Assembly: GCA_947044405.1 (NCBI GenBank)
Contig: CAMRHE010000017.1
Coordinates: 11,557,001 to 11,621,000, forward strand
Reading direction: 5' to 3'
From: Leptodactylus fallax
Lineage: Eukaryota > Chordata > Amphibia > Anura > Leptodactylidae
Length of the DNA stretch: 64,000 bases
The position numbers were made by a program, and so were the translations under genes. The notes beneath the pieces are model-generated. The model made no database searches and was not told the origin of the DNA. It saw only the letters and a program-made list of their open reading frames with translations. Each line of letters starts with the position of its first letter. Within the stretch, counting starts at the first letter, position 1. Shown piece after piece: positions 21,210 to 32,887 of this stretch.

Positions 21210-21525
21210 GGCTAAAACCCCACGTAGCAAAACGCAGCAAAACAAAAAAAAGTGGCAGAAATGTATCATGTTTTTTCTTGCAGCGTTTTTCATTGCATTT
21301 TCTCAGCATTTTCCTCTGTGCAGTTTCTGCCCCTATTATGCCTATACGGAAACCACCAGCGTTTCGTAGGTTTAATTGACATGCTGCGATTTACATAAAC
21401 ATTTTTGAAAAAGCTTTTCTGCTGCGGATTTTTTCTTGCAATGTGTGGATGGGATTAGCCAAAATCCCATCCACTTTGCAGGTAATGTAAAACGTAGTTT
21501 CCAAAACGTGGTGTCCCGGCCTTTA
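21207..21525. repeat. Family C MITE
   Basis: It runs from AAGGCTAAAACCCCACGTAGC to ACGTGGTGTCCCGGCC with all internal landmarks, including TTTAATTGACATGCTGCGATTT and TGTGTGGATGGGATTAGCC. It abuts the preceding T2-type element. Confidence 0.8.
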
Positions 21526-21669
21526 AGGTTGTACACCCAGCAAGACCCACTTTTGAGAGACAGCAAACCCTGATGGTTTGTTGGGAGGCCCAGCCGCTGG
21601 AATCCATGGGGATGAAGCCTGTTGGGGTGTCCATACTACCTAAGTCAATAGATGGCCATAAAAAATTAC

Positions 21670-21897
21670 ATTTAGGCTGGGACCCCATGTGGCGTAAATG
21701 TCACCGTTTGGCCCGCAGAGTTTTACCAAAATCCCATCCACACATTGAAGAAGAATACACACAGCGGAAAATGGAAAAGAGGAAAACTCTGCAGACGTTC
21801 TGTGAAAAACTATGTGGAATAAAATGTGATGTGTTTCCGCCGCGTTCTTTTTCACAGCCGCTTTTTGGCGGTGGCTCGCTACGTGGGGTCTTAGCTC
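21670..21897. repeat. Family C MITE, reverse orientation and shortened
   Basis: GGCTGGGACCCCATGTGGCG at the left and GCTACGTGGGGTCTTAGC at the right are the two family ends. CAAAATCCCATCCACACATTG and AAAACTCTGCAGACGTTCTG lie between. The open frame at 21573-21941 only reads through it. Confidence 0.7.
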
Positions 21898-22543
21898 AAA
21901 GTAGCCTTACATTTAACCTTAAATACCATTTTGAAAGCTAAATGTATATTATAAAAACCCTTAACACCATAGACACCACATGACATCACAGAGAACATGA
22001 CATCACAGACTCTGCATGATGTCACAATGGGTGTAGAATGTGTAAAGTTCTTATCCTGAGCCATCTTGTGTCACTTGAGCTTGACAGCTTGAAGAGGACA
22101 GATGTGCAGGTAAGTAGCTCTACACTCACTGCTGAGGCCTTGTTCACACATTGTTTAGTAGGGGGGTGAAGTTCAGGATTACATTATAAACACTCCCAAA
22201 ATCTCAGCTACTCCCCTGTACAATGTGTTTCTTGCTGTGATTGTCAGGACGATTCTTTAAAGGAAAGCAAAAAATATATGTTCATATGGCCTAAAAGGGT
22301 ATATATTGGTGGGGGGGGGGATTGGTAGTTTTCCACATAATGTGAGAACAAAGCAGTCTGTAAAATAAACCTGTGTACATAATGCTATAGTTCTCTGTTA
22401 TCAGCCCCTTTTGGTCATGTTGGATCAGGAGGTGACCAGTCTGGGATCCGGTGTTTTCCTTTCGTACATAGAGCAGTAGGTGATATTTATTAAAGTAAAA
22501 GGGTCCCTTTAAATGTGTGTCATGGCTCAGACATGTATCATGA

Positions 22544-23144
22544 TTAGAGATGGACGAACTGCTTCATCATGAGCCCAGTTCGAACCGAATATCCAAACTT
22601 GTCAGTTTTTTAAAAAACGAACAATTGGGGATCGTCCCGGACTAACTAAAATGGCTGCAACATGCATTATGGTAAATGAATATGCTCTGGGGTCTCTTCA
22701 GACCCCAGAGTATAATAGGGGAGGCCCAGGAGGTAAAAAAAAAAAAAATTTAAAAAAACATTTCTACTCTATAATCTATACCCTCGCCTCTCTGGAGCCT
22801 CTTCGCAGTGTGCAGCGCTCTCTCGGTCTCCTTGGTGACGTCATGTGCCCAGAGTCACCGCTGAGGCCCAATCACAGGCCTCAGTGTTGACCCCAGGTTT
22901 ATGACGTCACAGAGGAGAGAGTGCCAGACGTCACAAGGAGGCCCAAAAGGGGTGAGGGAAGGTGGGTATAAATGTTTAGGGCTTTTTTTTACACCTCCCA
23001 TGGGCCTCCACCTATTATACTCTGAGGTCTAAAGAGACACCAGAGCATAATAATTTCACTTCTGGTCCTATCTGAATTTATTCAACCTGAAACCTGCAAC
23101 CTGTGCCACCCGAAACAAATCTTGGGAGGTTCACCAATCTCTAA
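22544..23144. repeat. 601-bp MITE with TTAGAGAT ends, copy 1
   Basis: It starts TTAGAGATGGACGAACTG and ends GTTCACCAATCTCTAA. Internal arms GACCCCAGAGTATAATAGG and CCTATTATACTCTGAGGTC also pair, as do GCTCTGGGGTCTCTTCAG and its partner near 23035. It is non-coding and present at the same place in the next tandem unit. Confidence 0.8.
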
Positions 23145-23840
23145 TCACGGATCTTCCATGTTGTGGGGTTTATGGTGCAGATCTCTGCTGCATTATACAT
23201 ACCACATGACATCACAGAGCACATGACATCACAGACACGGAATGATGTCACAATGGGTGTAGAATGTGTAAAGTTCTTATCCTGAGCCATCTTGTGTCAC
23301 TTGAGCTTGACAGCTTGAAGAGGACAGATGTGCAGGTAAGTAGCTCTACACTCACTGCTGAGGCCTTGTTCACACATTATGTAGTAGGGGGGGTCATAAA
23401 CACTCCCAAAATCTCAGCTACTCCCCTGTTCAATGTGTTTCTTGCTGTAATTGTCAGGACATTCTTTACAGGAAAGAGATTTCTAAGAAATGTTCTTCAA
23501 CCTGATCTATGACCATGTGCTCCCCAGGGGAAGGGGTTTTTACCTCTCCAAAAGCACAAAATATCCATCGCCTATCAGGGTATTTATACAGGGAGGGGGA
23601 GCAGTTAGGATAATCCCTTTATATTAGGATATTTTGGTAGTTTTCCTTATAATGTGAGAACATAAACCTGTGTACATAATGCTATAGTTCTCTGTTATCA
23701 GCCCCTTTAGGTCATGTTGGATCAGGGGGAGACCAATCTGGGATCCGGTGTTTTCCTTTAGTACATAGAGCAGTAGGTGATATTTATTAAAGTAAAAGGG
23801 TCCCTTTAAATGTGTGTCATGGCTCAGACATGTATCATGA

Positions 23841-24439
23841 TTAGAGATGGACGAACTGCTTCATCATGAGCCCAGTTCGAACCGAATATCCAAACTTGTC
23901 AGTTTTTTATAAAACGAACAATTGGGGATCGTCTCGGACTAACTAAAATGGCTGCAACATGCATTATGGTAAATGAATATGCTCTGGGGTCTCTTCAGAC
24001 CCCAGAGTATAATAGGGGAGGCCCAGGAGGTAAAAAAAACAAATAAAAAAAAACATTTCTACTCTATAATCTATACCCTTGCCTCTTTGGAGCCTCTTCG
24101 CAGTGTGCGGCGCACTCTCGGTCTCCTTGGTGACGTCATGTGCCCAGAGTCACCGCTGAGGCCCAATCACAGGCCTCAGTGTTGACCCCAGGTGCATGAC
24201 GTCACTGAGGAGAGAGTGCCAGACGTCACAAGGAGACACAAAAGGGGTGAGGGAAGGTGAGTATAAATGTTTAGGGCTTTTTTTTACACCTCCCATGGGC
24301 CTCCACCTATTATACTCTGAGGTCTGAAGAGACACCAGAGCATAATAATTTCGCTTCTGGTCCTATCTGAATTTATTCAACCTGAAACCTGCAACCTGTG
24401 CCTCCCGAAACAAATCTTGGGAGGTTCACCAATCTCTAA
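23841..24439. repeat. 599-bp MITE with TTAGAGAT ends, copy 2
   Basis: Same element and position within the tandem unit as 22544-23144, with scattered substitutions. It was therefore copied along with the unit and did not insert independently. Confidence 0.8.
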
Positions 24440-25446
24440 TCACGGCTCTTCCATGTTGTGGGGTTTATGGTGCAGATCTCTGCTGCATTATACATACCAC
24501 ATGACATCACAGAGCACATGACATCACAGACACGGAATGATGTCACAATGGGTGTAGAATGTGTAAAGTTCTTATCCTGAGCCATCTTGTGTCACTTGAG
24601 CTTGACAGCTTGAAGAGGACGGATGTGCAGGTAAGTAGCTCTACACTCACTGCTGAGGCCTTGTTCACACATTATGTAGTAGGGGGGGGTCATAAACACT
24701 CCCAAAATCTCAGCTACTCCCCTGTTCAATGTGTTTCTTGCTGTAATTGTCAGGACATTCTTTACAGGAAAGAGATTTCTAAGAAATGTTCTTCAACCTG
24801 ATCTATGACCATGTGCACCCCAGGGGAAGGGGTTTTTACCTCTCCAAAAGCACAAAATATCCATCGCCTATCAGGGTATTTGTACAGGGAGGGGGTGCAG
24901 TTAGGATAATCCCTTTATATTAGGATATTTTGGTAGTTTTCCTTATAATGTGAGAACATAAACCTGTGCACATAATGCTATAGTTCTCTGTTATCAGCCC
25001 CTTTAGGTCATGTTGGATCAGGGGGAGACCAATCTGGGATCCGGTGTTTTCCTTTAGTACATAGAGCAGTAGGTGATATTTATTAAAGTAAAAGTAAAAG
25101 GGTCCCTATAAATGTGTGTCATGAGTCAGACATGTATCACGATATATCACAGCTCTTCATTTTGTGCTGTGATGTAGTTTTATATTGGTGCGGTCACTGT
25201 TACATATCTGTCATGTGATCATGTACATGTGGGGTTTATGGTGCAGATCTCTGCTGCATTATACATACCACATGACATCACAGAGCACATGACATCACAG
25301 ACACGGAATGATGTCACAATGGGTGTAGAATGTGCAAAGTTCTTATCCTGAGCCATCTTGTGTCACTTGAGCTTGACAGCTTGAAGAGGACAGATGTGCA
25401 GGTAAGTAGCTCTACACTCACTGCTGAGGCCTTGTTCACACATTGT

Positions 25447-26230
25447 GTTGCTTTGGGGGGGGGGAACTACATCTGATCTTGGGTGTTTTTGCCATGGTGG
25501 CTTGTAGAAATGTTGTAGTGTGTACGCTGTGTGTAGCCCTGGCCTAAAGGTCTCCATATACATTAGACATAAATCACCCAAAGCAACTGATTTTGGCCAA
25601 ACAGTCGTTCGTAGCACAATGAATATTAGTTTACAGATTGCTTTATCTGTAAATTGGTGCCAGTCCCTGTTAAAAACACATGTGTATGTGTATGGGAGAG
25701 GTGGGAGGAATAGCAAATGAGTGTTCAGGAACAGCTATTAATGTGTATAGTGTAGTGTGTGGGCAAAATACAGATGTAGCCTTTACCAACATGTCCGCTA
25801 TTTGAATCATAGACCATGTTCTCCATTTTCTCTTAAACTGTGGTGCATCTTGGGTGACCCATGTGCCAGAATATGGTCTGAGAGGGGTCACTTACTCACA
25901 GTCATTCATCTATGTTTAAAAGTAGACCAAAGACCGTGAGTAACCCACACATGTACTGCTAAGCCTAGCCAAGTATGCATGTGTATTGGAAAGTTGGGAG
26001 GCATAGCTCTTATTTAGACATCACCTATCTTATGTGTATGACTAGATTTAAATTTCTATTTTTTATTACAGGTTTGTTTTTTCTGGAGAAGTTCGGATTT
26101 GCTGGATCAGATTGGATCAGCAGCTTTTCCAAATTTCTTTAATAAAATGGTCAAAGAGGGATGTGTGGGGGAGTATTTTTGTGTGTACTTGTGTCATTAC
26201 TTACAGATTTAGCTCTCATGAGCTTAAAAT
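25447..26230. other. Unassigned DNA
   Basis: 25545-25990 carries GTATGGGAGAGGTGGGAGG-type phrases repeated loosely near 25695 and 25995, possibly an old inverted element. No gene was seen. Confidence 0.3.
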
Positions 26231-26325
26231 ACATACATACATACTACATACATACAGCATTCATACATACTACATACAAATAACATACATACATACATCA
26301 TACATACACACACACATACAACACC
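26231..26325. repeat. (CATA)n microsatellite, interrupted
   Basis: Runs of CATA with TACA, CAAA and CACA interruptions. It lies directly before the repeat tail at 26330. Confidence 0.85.
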
Positions 26326-26329
26326 AGGC

Positions 26330-26600
26330 AGCAGGCGTGATATGATCCAGGGAGATATCCGGTCGCCATATTTGGGGTCAGGAAGGAATTTTTTGCCCCC
26401 CTGAGGTATAACTCTCCGGGGGGTTGTTTCGCCTTCCTCTGGATCATTGGGTCGGTGACTCTCATCTCAGGACATGCGTGGACTGGCCACAGTAAGTGCT
26501 ATGGTCTCCACCAGACCTGACCTCTGGGTCACTGTGACCTTTTTTAATTTAAAGGGCCAGTAATATTTAATTACAATGTTGCCTATTCAATAAAAAAAAA
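26330..26600. repeat. Interspersed repeat tail (GATCCAGGGAGATATCCGG type)
   Basis: The phrases GATCCAGGGAGATATCCGG, GGGGTCAGGAAGGAATTTTTT and TTTCGCCTTCCTCTGGATCA form a segment whose two ends are inverted (GATCCAG with CTGGATC). From memory it recurs in many vertebrate genomes as part of a retroposon, but I cannot name the family. An A run at 26591-26606 follows. Confidence 0.55.
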
Positions 26601-27137
26601 AAAAAAACACTTTAAACTTATCTATATTGTGTTTGTGGTTTTTGTCTTGTGTGTGAATTACTCCTTAGATAGTGACCATGATGATAGTAATGGCTAGCAC
26701 TCAATATTCCGGCATATTCCAATATCTTTATATATAGTAATAAAGTGTATCATCTCCTATATATATGGCGGCAGCTGCTGCAGGACAGGGGACTATAGGG
26801 GGCGCCATATACAGTGAGCAGATCACTCATAACTCTAGTCATTGTGATACCATAATGTCATCTCCTGTCCCAGGTTACATTACACGTGTTATGGGGTTCA
26901 GTCTCCCTGATGGGGGGCAATAACATTGTAAGTGTCCTCACATCTATTCACAACATCCTACCTGAAAGAAGACTGAAGAGTCCACAAGAGCGACTGAGCA
27001 CAGGAGAGACAGGGGGACTTGTATAATAATAGGAAACAGACTAAATAGGCTTCATATCTGCAGGGCCCCATACAAAAACTTGGAAGGAGACCCCACTCAG
27101 CAAAGACCACTTTACCAGACACATTCACTGGTATATC
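26601..27137. other. Unassigned DNA
   Basis: No gene or clear repeat. Short AT-rich microsatellite-like text lies near 26725-26765. Confidence 0.3.
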
Positions 27138-27545
27138 TTAAAGGGGTGGTCTCGGTTTGGGCACTTATCCACTAGACAGAGGATAAGTGTCTGATCGCTG
27201 GGGGCCTGATCGCCGGGTCCCTCAGTGATCATGAGGACGGGGGGGACCAAATGTCTCCCTAAGGCTTCCTTGTGAATGGAGTGCCAGTGCGCTTTGTCAC
27301 ATCTCGGGTGGTCTCTCTGCCAGAAGCTAAAGTCTACACCCTCAGTGACCAGAAATATGTAGTGCTCCACTCACTTCTATGGGGCTGCCAGAACTGTAAT
27401 CTCCATTAGCACCCACAGCCCCATAGAAGTGAATGGAGCACTACATATTTCTAGTCACTGAGGGGGAGGAGTAATGTTACAGGGAGTTGTCTCTGTGTCC
27501 CACCAGCCCATACACTCAAGTGGTCATCCATAGAAGGGTAGCTTT
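27138..27545. repeat. T2-like element with an internal hairpin
   Basis: It opens TTAAAGGGGTGGTCTCGG. At 27337-27470 CCTCAGTGACCAGAAATATG and CACTTCTATGGGGCTG pair with CAGCCCCATAGAAGTG and CATATTTCTAGTCACTGAGG, giving arms of about 48 bp. The right terminus was not recognised. Confidence 0.65.
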
Positions 27546-28844
27546 ACAGTAATATCCCAGCTTAGGTGTCCTCTCTGTCCACTGGCCAAAGTCCGGGAGT
27601 CTCTCATCAGCTGTCATGGTAGATGTCTGCTCTGTCTGTTCACTCGGGGCATTTGTAGGAGGGGAGCCTAGTGCCCTGAATCCCTAAATATAAGAACGCA
27701 GATATAGTTAATCCCTTTGTCATAGGACATGACTATACATAACCAGTATAAAACTAAGACATCAGTGATCTATTGTCTATTGCACCCAATGGTTCTGTTC
27801 TGCGCATCTGCTCCTCTACCTACTTATTTGGGCTCATGCTGGAATACCTGGTGTTCCTCCGTTCCAGATGACTGAATGTTTTTGCGCATTTCAGACTTCA
27901 CAAGACCCTTGTGCCTTTGTTGATAGTGAACATTCCTCTTTTGTTATGTATTAGAATAGATCCTATTTGCTTTCTTCTGTGATGGAACCCTACATGTCAT
28001 AACAGGAGACGTACATCTACAGGAGACGTACAACTACACTACCAGCATAGGTGTCAAGCGTCTTCCAAGCGTCTTCCAAGTCTACCGTAAACAAACTTAG
28101 GTCACTTAGCCGGGCACAGATTTCTCCAGCACAAATAAAGTGTGTAATCCCTCAGCTATGTTAGGAGGAGGAACAGATCGATGTATGAGACACACGTTGT
28201 GAATTGTTAGCATAAAATAACTGCAAGTGGTGGCGCCATTATTTCTAGTGGGGCTTTGTGTGACAAGAGTAGAAATCTAGGAATGGGTCCAACCACTGGT
28301 TCCTATTTGAGAACAGCAGTGCCCCAACTTCAGAACAGTTGGGAAAGTCAGGCACCAGCCACCAAATCCAAGTGGAGGATGAATGGAGAAGTGGTTACTC
28401 TATTCACATTGAACAATTCCCATAATTCCCATAGCAGTGAATGGAAAGAAGTGTGCACATGGGATGCCATTCATCCTTCACTTGGATGTGATGACCAGCA
28501 ATCATTTCACCAACTGAGTCAAGGACCCCTGTTCTTCTCCTAGGTACAGGTTCCAGAGATGCCAATTATGGTATATCTTGTGGATGTCACATAAATGTCC
28601 ATATTGGGAATACCCCTTAAAAGTGTTATTTTACAAATGTTCCCAATGATATGGATATTACAGCCCATCTTACTCATGATCACTTGTAATCTGTGAGACA
28701 ACCTGACAGCATGTGTTCATTTATTCTACAGCGCCCCTAGAGGGAAAATAAATTATTACACATTTTTCACTGAAATCAAGGGGCTGTCCATATAATGCAT
28801 GGATGTGTCAAGTCCTCCGTGTGCCAGTGTTATTTTAACTCTTC
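27546..28844. other. Unassigned DNA
   Basis: No gene recognised. 28735-28810 carries GCGCCCCTAGAGGGAAAATAA with GGGGCTGTCCAT, a phrase seen in diverged form at 54620 and 63655, so it is probably an interspersed repeat fragment. Confidence 0.35.
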
Positions 28845-29201
28845 GAAACCATGGTAGCCATTATAGTTTTTATAGTGGTTGGATGGCAACCAAGTGGGTA
28901 GCCATTATAATCCCCACAGGCTTTGGGTGACAACCAATATCATAGCCATTATAGTCCCCACAGTGGATGGGTGGTAACCAAGATGGTAGCCATTATAGTC
29001 CTTACATTGGTTTTGTGAAAACCAAGAAGTAGCTATTATAGTTCCCGCAGTGGTTGGGTGGCAAGCATGGTGGTAGCCATTATAGTTGCCACAGTGGATG
29101 AGTGGTAACCGAGATGGTAGCCATTATAGTCCTCACATTGGTTGTGCGAAAAACCAAGATGTAGCTATTATAGTCCCCACAGTGGATGGGTGGTAACCTG
29201 A
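28845..29201. repeat. 45-bp minisatellite, about eight units, with two alternating forms
   Basis: The units carry GGTAGCCATTATAG, CCCACAGTGGATGGGTGG and TAACCAAGAT. One form has CAGTGGATGGGTGGTAACC; the other has ACATTGGTTTTGTGAAAACC followed by TAGCTATTATAG. The alternation in the last five units points to later growth by a two-unit step. Confidence 0.85.
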
Positions 29202-29971
29202 ATATCAAATTTACTTCTATAAATGCTGATACATCACCACTCCCATATAATTAGTTTGCCATTTAGGACTTTTTTGTTTCCTTAGAATTTTTTAGTTTTA
29301 TTACTACTTATTTTTGTTAAATTAAAGTTTTGCAAAAAAGTGCAAAAAACTCTGCACATTACATACAGCAGAATCTGATAGCAGCGAGCACCCACCTTGC
29401 TAAGGTTGAGCTGTTAGTTTGATCAAAGTAGGTGGAATCCAATCCTGCATTTAGGATAAATAGCGTTTTCTCTAATTGTAGGGGTCTTTGATGTAAAGCT
29501 CATTTGGAGGATAAGGTGTTATTTCATCTGTATTGTAGCTGATGGTTTGTGTATGTAATCAAATCCAAGAAAAAGGGCCTATTATGTAAGCGGCATTCAT
29601 TGCAGTAGGTGTCTGTACCCGTCAGTCCAGTTGTATCTCCATTGTATTTATTACTCTGGATATGATTGCTCAGGGCATAGTCTATACCACCCAACACAAA
29701 GTCAACTGAGGGCAAGATAACCAACAAACACAATATGTTATGTTTATTCATGTGAGCACATTATGCAATATGGAAATGATGAGCAGAGAAAACTTCAGGA
29801 ACAATTGGGTAAACTTTTTGTAAACTATAGATCCGTTTTTGCCATCTGTTTTTGAACAAAATTGCTCATTTTTCTTACCTTTTGGACCAACTTACCAGTG
29901 GCATGGTGAATTTTCTGTAGGTAGTAGACAACGTTGATGAACAGTTGTTTGGTAATGGGGCATCTACAGAA
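29202..29971. other. Unassigned DNA
   Basis: AT-rich at first, with no gene recognised. The minus-strand frame at 29524-29751 begins with a hydrophobic stretch that could mimic a signal peptide but has no supporting domain. Confidence 0.3.
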
Positions 29972-29973
29972 TA

Positions 29974-30389
29974 CAGTAATACCTCGTACATTCGCGAGGT
30001 TAGGTTACAGAGCGGGTCGCGGATCACGAGGAATCGCGAATGTTTGGTACAAGCGCTTAGAAGCGCTTACAATGCCGATTTCTAATGTTTAACCCCTAAA
30101 TATCAATAAACTTTACCCTACAGTACTGTACAGTATACTAAAGTATACTGTACAGTACTGTATATTAATACATTCATTCATTTTTCTTATACACTCACAG
30201 TAAAATGAAACTAATTACCGGGTACGTAACGAACAGGACGCTACTACCCAATAGCGAAGGTGTTTTTTTTTTATTAAATTTCACAGATCTGAGAAAAAAG
30301 AGAAAAATCTATATATGTTAGTTGCCAAAAAAATATCGCGAATCTGTGAATTCGCAAATTCGGAAACGCGAGTGTACGAGGTATTACTG
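29974..30389. mobile_element. pogo/Tigger-like MITE with TA target duplication
   Basis: The left end CAGTAATACCTCGTACA matches the complement of the right end for about 17 bases, and with one mismatch for about 23. TA flanks both sides (29972-29973 and 30390-30391), as expected for the Tc1/mariner/pogo group. The text after the left end (CGCGGATCACGAGG, TCGCGAATG) resembles Tigger termini. At 30118-30161 a perfect hairpin with 20-bp arms (TACAGTACTGTACAGTATAC) lies inside. There is no transposase, so it would need one supplied in trans. Confidence 0.85.
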
Positions 30390-30391
30390 TA

Positions 30392-32044
30392 ATGTGAAGT
30401 TTAACATAGTTGTCCCCCTATAAGCACCCCACCTGTTAAAAGGTAGGTGAATTTTCATCAGTTTCTGTAACTTCCATAGACTTGGTTAGCAAAACCTGAA
30501 TGCATGGCCACCTCTACATTTGGTCTGAGCCTAGATGTAGCATCCTATTGCAAAATAGGGGTCTGGAGATCACTGTTCTCGCTAATGGCCACCATGAGTA
30601 AGGTGGGACTGGCTCACCATCTAATGTATATGTGGGCCTCCCTTTCCCCCTGACAGTAAGATGTGAAAGGTAGAGATCAGGCTGTTGTGCTTCAACATAC
30701 CCAATCCTTTTGTAGTTTGGGAGGTAAGCTGCCACTAGAGAACACATGCATGCTCAGTCAATCCAATGGAGGGAGAAAGAGAGGAAGGTGGTCAGCAGAG
30801 ATAGCTGTTGGCCAAATGAGCACTTCACCAACAGCTGTCTAATAAGTAGAGCAGAGAGAAAGCATCTCCAAGACTTGCTGATCCGGGCCCCATGGAACAT
30901 GGTTGCCCATTCATTATATTAGATGCTATATAATAACCCATCATGCGTGGCGAGCTTGTTTATTACAACCCATTCCAGGATCACTGACAACCATTACCTT
31001 GGAGAACTTTGGAGATGTATAAATCTCCTAAAATCCAGAGGGGCCAGGTCTCCTTTGTACTAGTCATCGTGGAGGTGAAGGCTCATGGACCGCACCAAAG
31101 AAAACTCTAGACACTGTAGATCAGTATGAGGTTCTGTACACTTCAGCCAATATGCGTGATATCACTGCCGCCGTATCTAATCGAGCATTTTCCTAAAATC
31201 TCACATGACCGTAAAGAATGAAGGCGTTATTGTTAGTTTATATTCAGCGAGACCGAATTGGTTCATCTATCAGATATCCTTTACACCTGAATCCTTTCAT
31301 TCCTTCCTCAGATTTGTGTCTCACACACTAGCCATGTGGTTAGCGCCCAGGACGGGTATGAACAATATCACATTTTAGCTGCGGTTGATTAACGAAAGAA
31401 AGAAAATAAAAACACCATCTGGGTCTGAAACTGGATCTGTAAATCTTAAGATGCCCCGGGTGGGTGTTTTATAATGTCAAGGTGAATCCAGCTAATGATG
31501 AGGTGCGGATCACGTCTACATATCAAGGAGGAAAAATCCCCCGTGTCGTTTTGCATTGACTAATTAAGTGAGGAAAACACAGAAGCCTCTGCGAAGAAGT
31601 GTCTGTCACTGTCAAGGCGCGCAGAACGAGGAAAAAGCCATTTCTTTCTAGTGCTTGTTGACAGAAAGCAAGAAACTGCTTGCCCGCTGTCGATTTTCAC
31701 TATGCTGTATAGGGTTAAAGACGTCATACACGTAAGGGAACATGTCAGCCAAAAGCTACCCTCCAATCTTCCCATACACATGTAATCCCATACACTTGTA
31801 TTAGCCGAGCATGCATGTGTATTTCAAAGGGGGAGAGAAATATTCTGCAGCCAGACATCTCTGACCGCAGCTTATCGCAAAAGATTGGGCATGGTGAAAT
31901 CTCCCATGCCTGATCCCGCTTTTCCCCAAAATTTGCCTTCATGGTGTGCCTCTCCACAGTTAGACACTGCCAGCACTTTTTGGTAAGAGCAGGGATAAGC
32001 CTTTATGGACCAGAGTGATGGTAAACACCCAGATTATTCAACAT
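30392..32044. other. Unassigned, mostly unique-looking DNA
   Basis: No repeat ends and no exon recognised. 31140-31560 is free of the window's repeat motifs and contains GGTTGATTAACG and CTAATGATG; it is a candidate for conserved non-coding sequence. The frames at 31560-31957 have no domain. Confidence 0.3.
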
Positions 32045-32200
32045 TTTTAGGAGCAAAATCTAAAAGCAAAATCTATTTTAGTTGCCCATAGCAACCAATA
32101 AAAGCGCAGCTTTCATTTTGTATTCTGCTCCTGAAAAATGAAAGCTGTGCTGTGATTGGTTGCTATGGGCAACTAAGACAATTTTAATAAATTGCCCAAT
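32045..32200. repeat. Foldback MITE with TTGCCCATAGCAACCAAT arms
   Basis: TTAGTTGCCCATAGCAACC and AGCTTTCATTTT pair with GAAAATGAAAGCT-like text and GGTTGCTATGGGCAACTAA. The arms are about 50 bp with a short loop. It is a compact palindromic element. Confidence 0.8.
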
Positions 32201-32241
32201 AGACATCTAAGGAAAGATGCTCAACAAGCTGACATATCCTA

Positions 32242-32515
32242 TTTAAAGGGGTTTTGCAGGATTTTTGTTTTTCCGATGTCCTATTGTATAGTATTCGTGT
32301 GGCATTACTGCAGTTCGGCTCCTATTGAAGTGAATGAGAGCAGAACTAAAATCTGCTTCTGGCTCCGTATACTGTATAGTACTGGGCCCAGAAGTAGTCC
32401 TGTATAGCTAAATAGTGCGGGGGCTGTGTCTAGGGCCCCTCCACCAATCAGATATTGATGGCCTATTCCATCAAGAGGCCATCAAAAAGACAAAAATCCT
32501 AGAACACTCCTTTAA
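32242..32515. repeat. T2-type MITE, complete
   Basis: TTTAAAGGGGTTTTGCAGG at the left and the complement TTTAAAGGAGTGTTCTAGG at the right; ATTTTTG continues the pairing on both. The family pieces GATATTGATGGCCTATTCC and CTCCTATTGAAGTGAATG lie inside. It shares its right TTTAAA with the next element. Confidence 0.8.
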
Positions 32516-32887
32516 AGAGGACCTGTCACAATGTCTGAAAATCTCAATGCAGTACATCATCTGATCGGTGCCACCACCCTGAGCATTTTGGTGTTTTGTT
32601 TATCCAAAACAGTTCAGCTATTCCAAAGATATAAGCCCTTTCAGTGTTGATAAAAATTAGGGTCTACTAGCCAAGTGGGCAATAACACTGTGGTTTCTCT
32701 GGGGGTGAAGTCTGTCATGCAATATTACCACCCACTTGGCTAGTAGACCCTAATTTGCATCAACACTAGAAGGCCTTATATCTTTGGAATAGCAGAACAA
32801 AACACCAAAACTCTCGGGGTGGCAGTGCCTATAAGATCATGTAAGTCATTTGGCTTTTCAGAACTTCTGCTGAGAAGTACTTTTAAA
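32511..32887. repeat. T2-type MITE with foldback arms, abutting the previous one
   Basis: It opens TTTAAAGAGGACCTGTCAC and ends TACTTTTAAAG. Internal arms TAGGGTCTACTAGCCAAGTGGG and CCACTTGGCTAGTAGACCC are complementary, as are TTCCAAAGATATAAG and CTTATATCTTTGGAA. The two elements share a junction, so one inserted at the TTAA end of the other. Confidence 0.75.

Larger units (their letters stand above)
21975..25446 (+). repeat. Tandem segmental repeat, three units plus a partial fourth
   Basis: The same segment starts at 21975, 23201, 24496 and 25267 with ACCACATGACATCACAGAG and then GTCACAATGGGTGTAGAATG. Start-to-start distances are 1226, 1295 and 771 bp. Copies 1 and 2 contain a 600-bp MITE; copy 3 lacks it and instead has about 80 bp not found in the others. 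The fourth copy ends after TGTTCACACATTGTG. Identity is visibly high between copies, with small local differences such as the 22260-22330 region. No gene is seen; the 70-82 codon frames recur because the DNA recurs. Confidence 0.9.
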
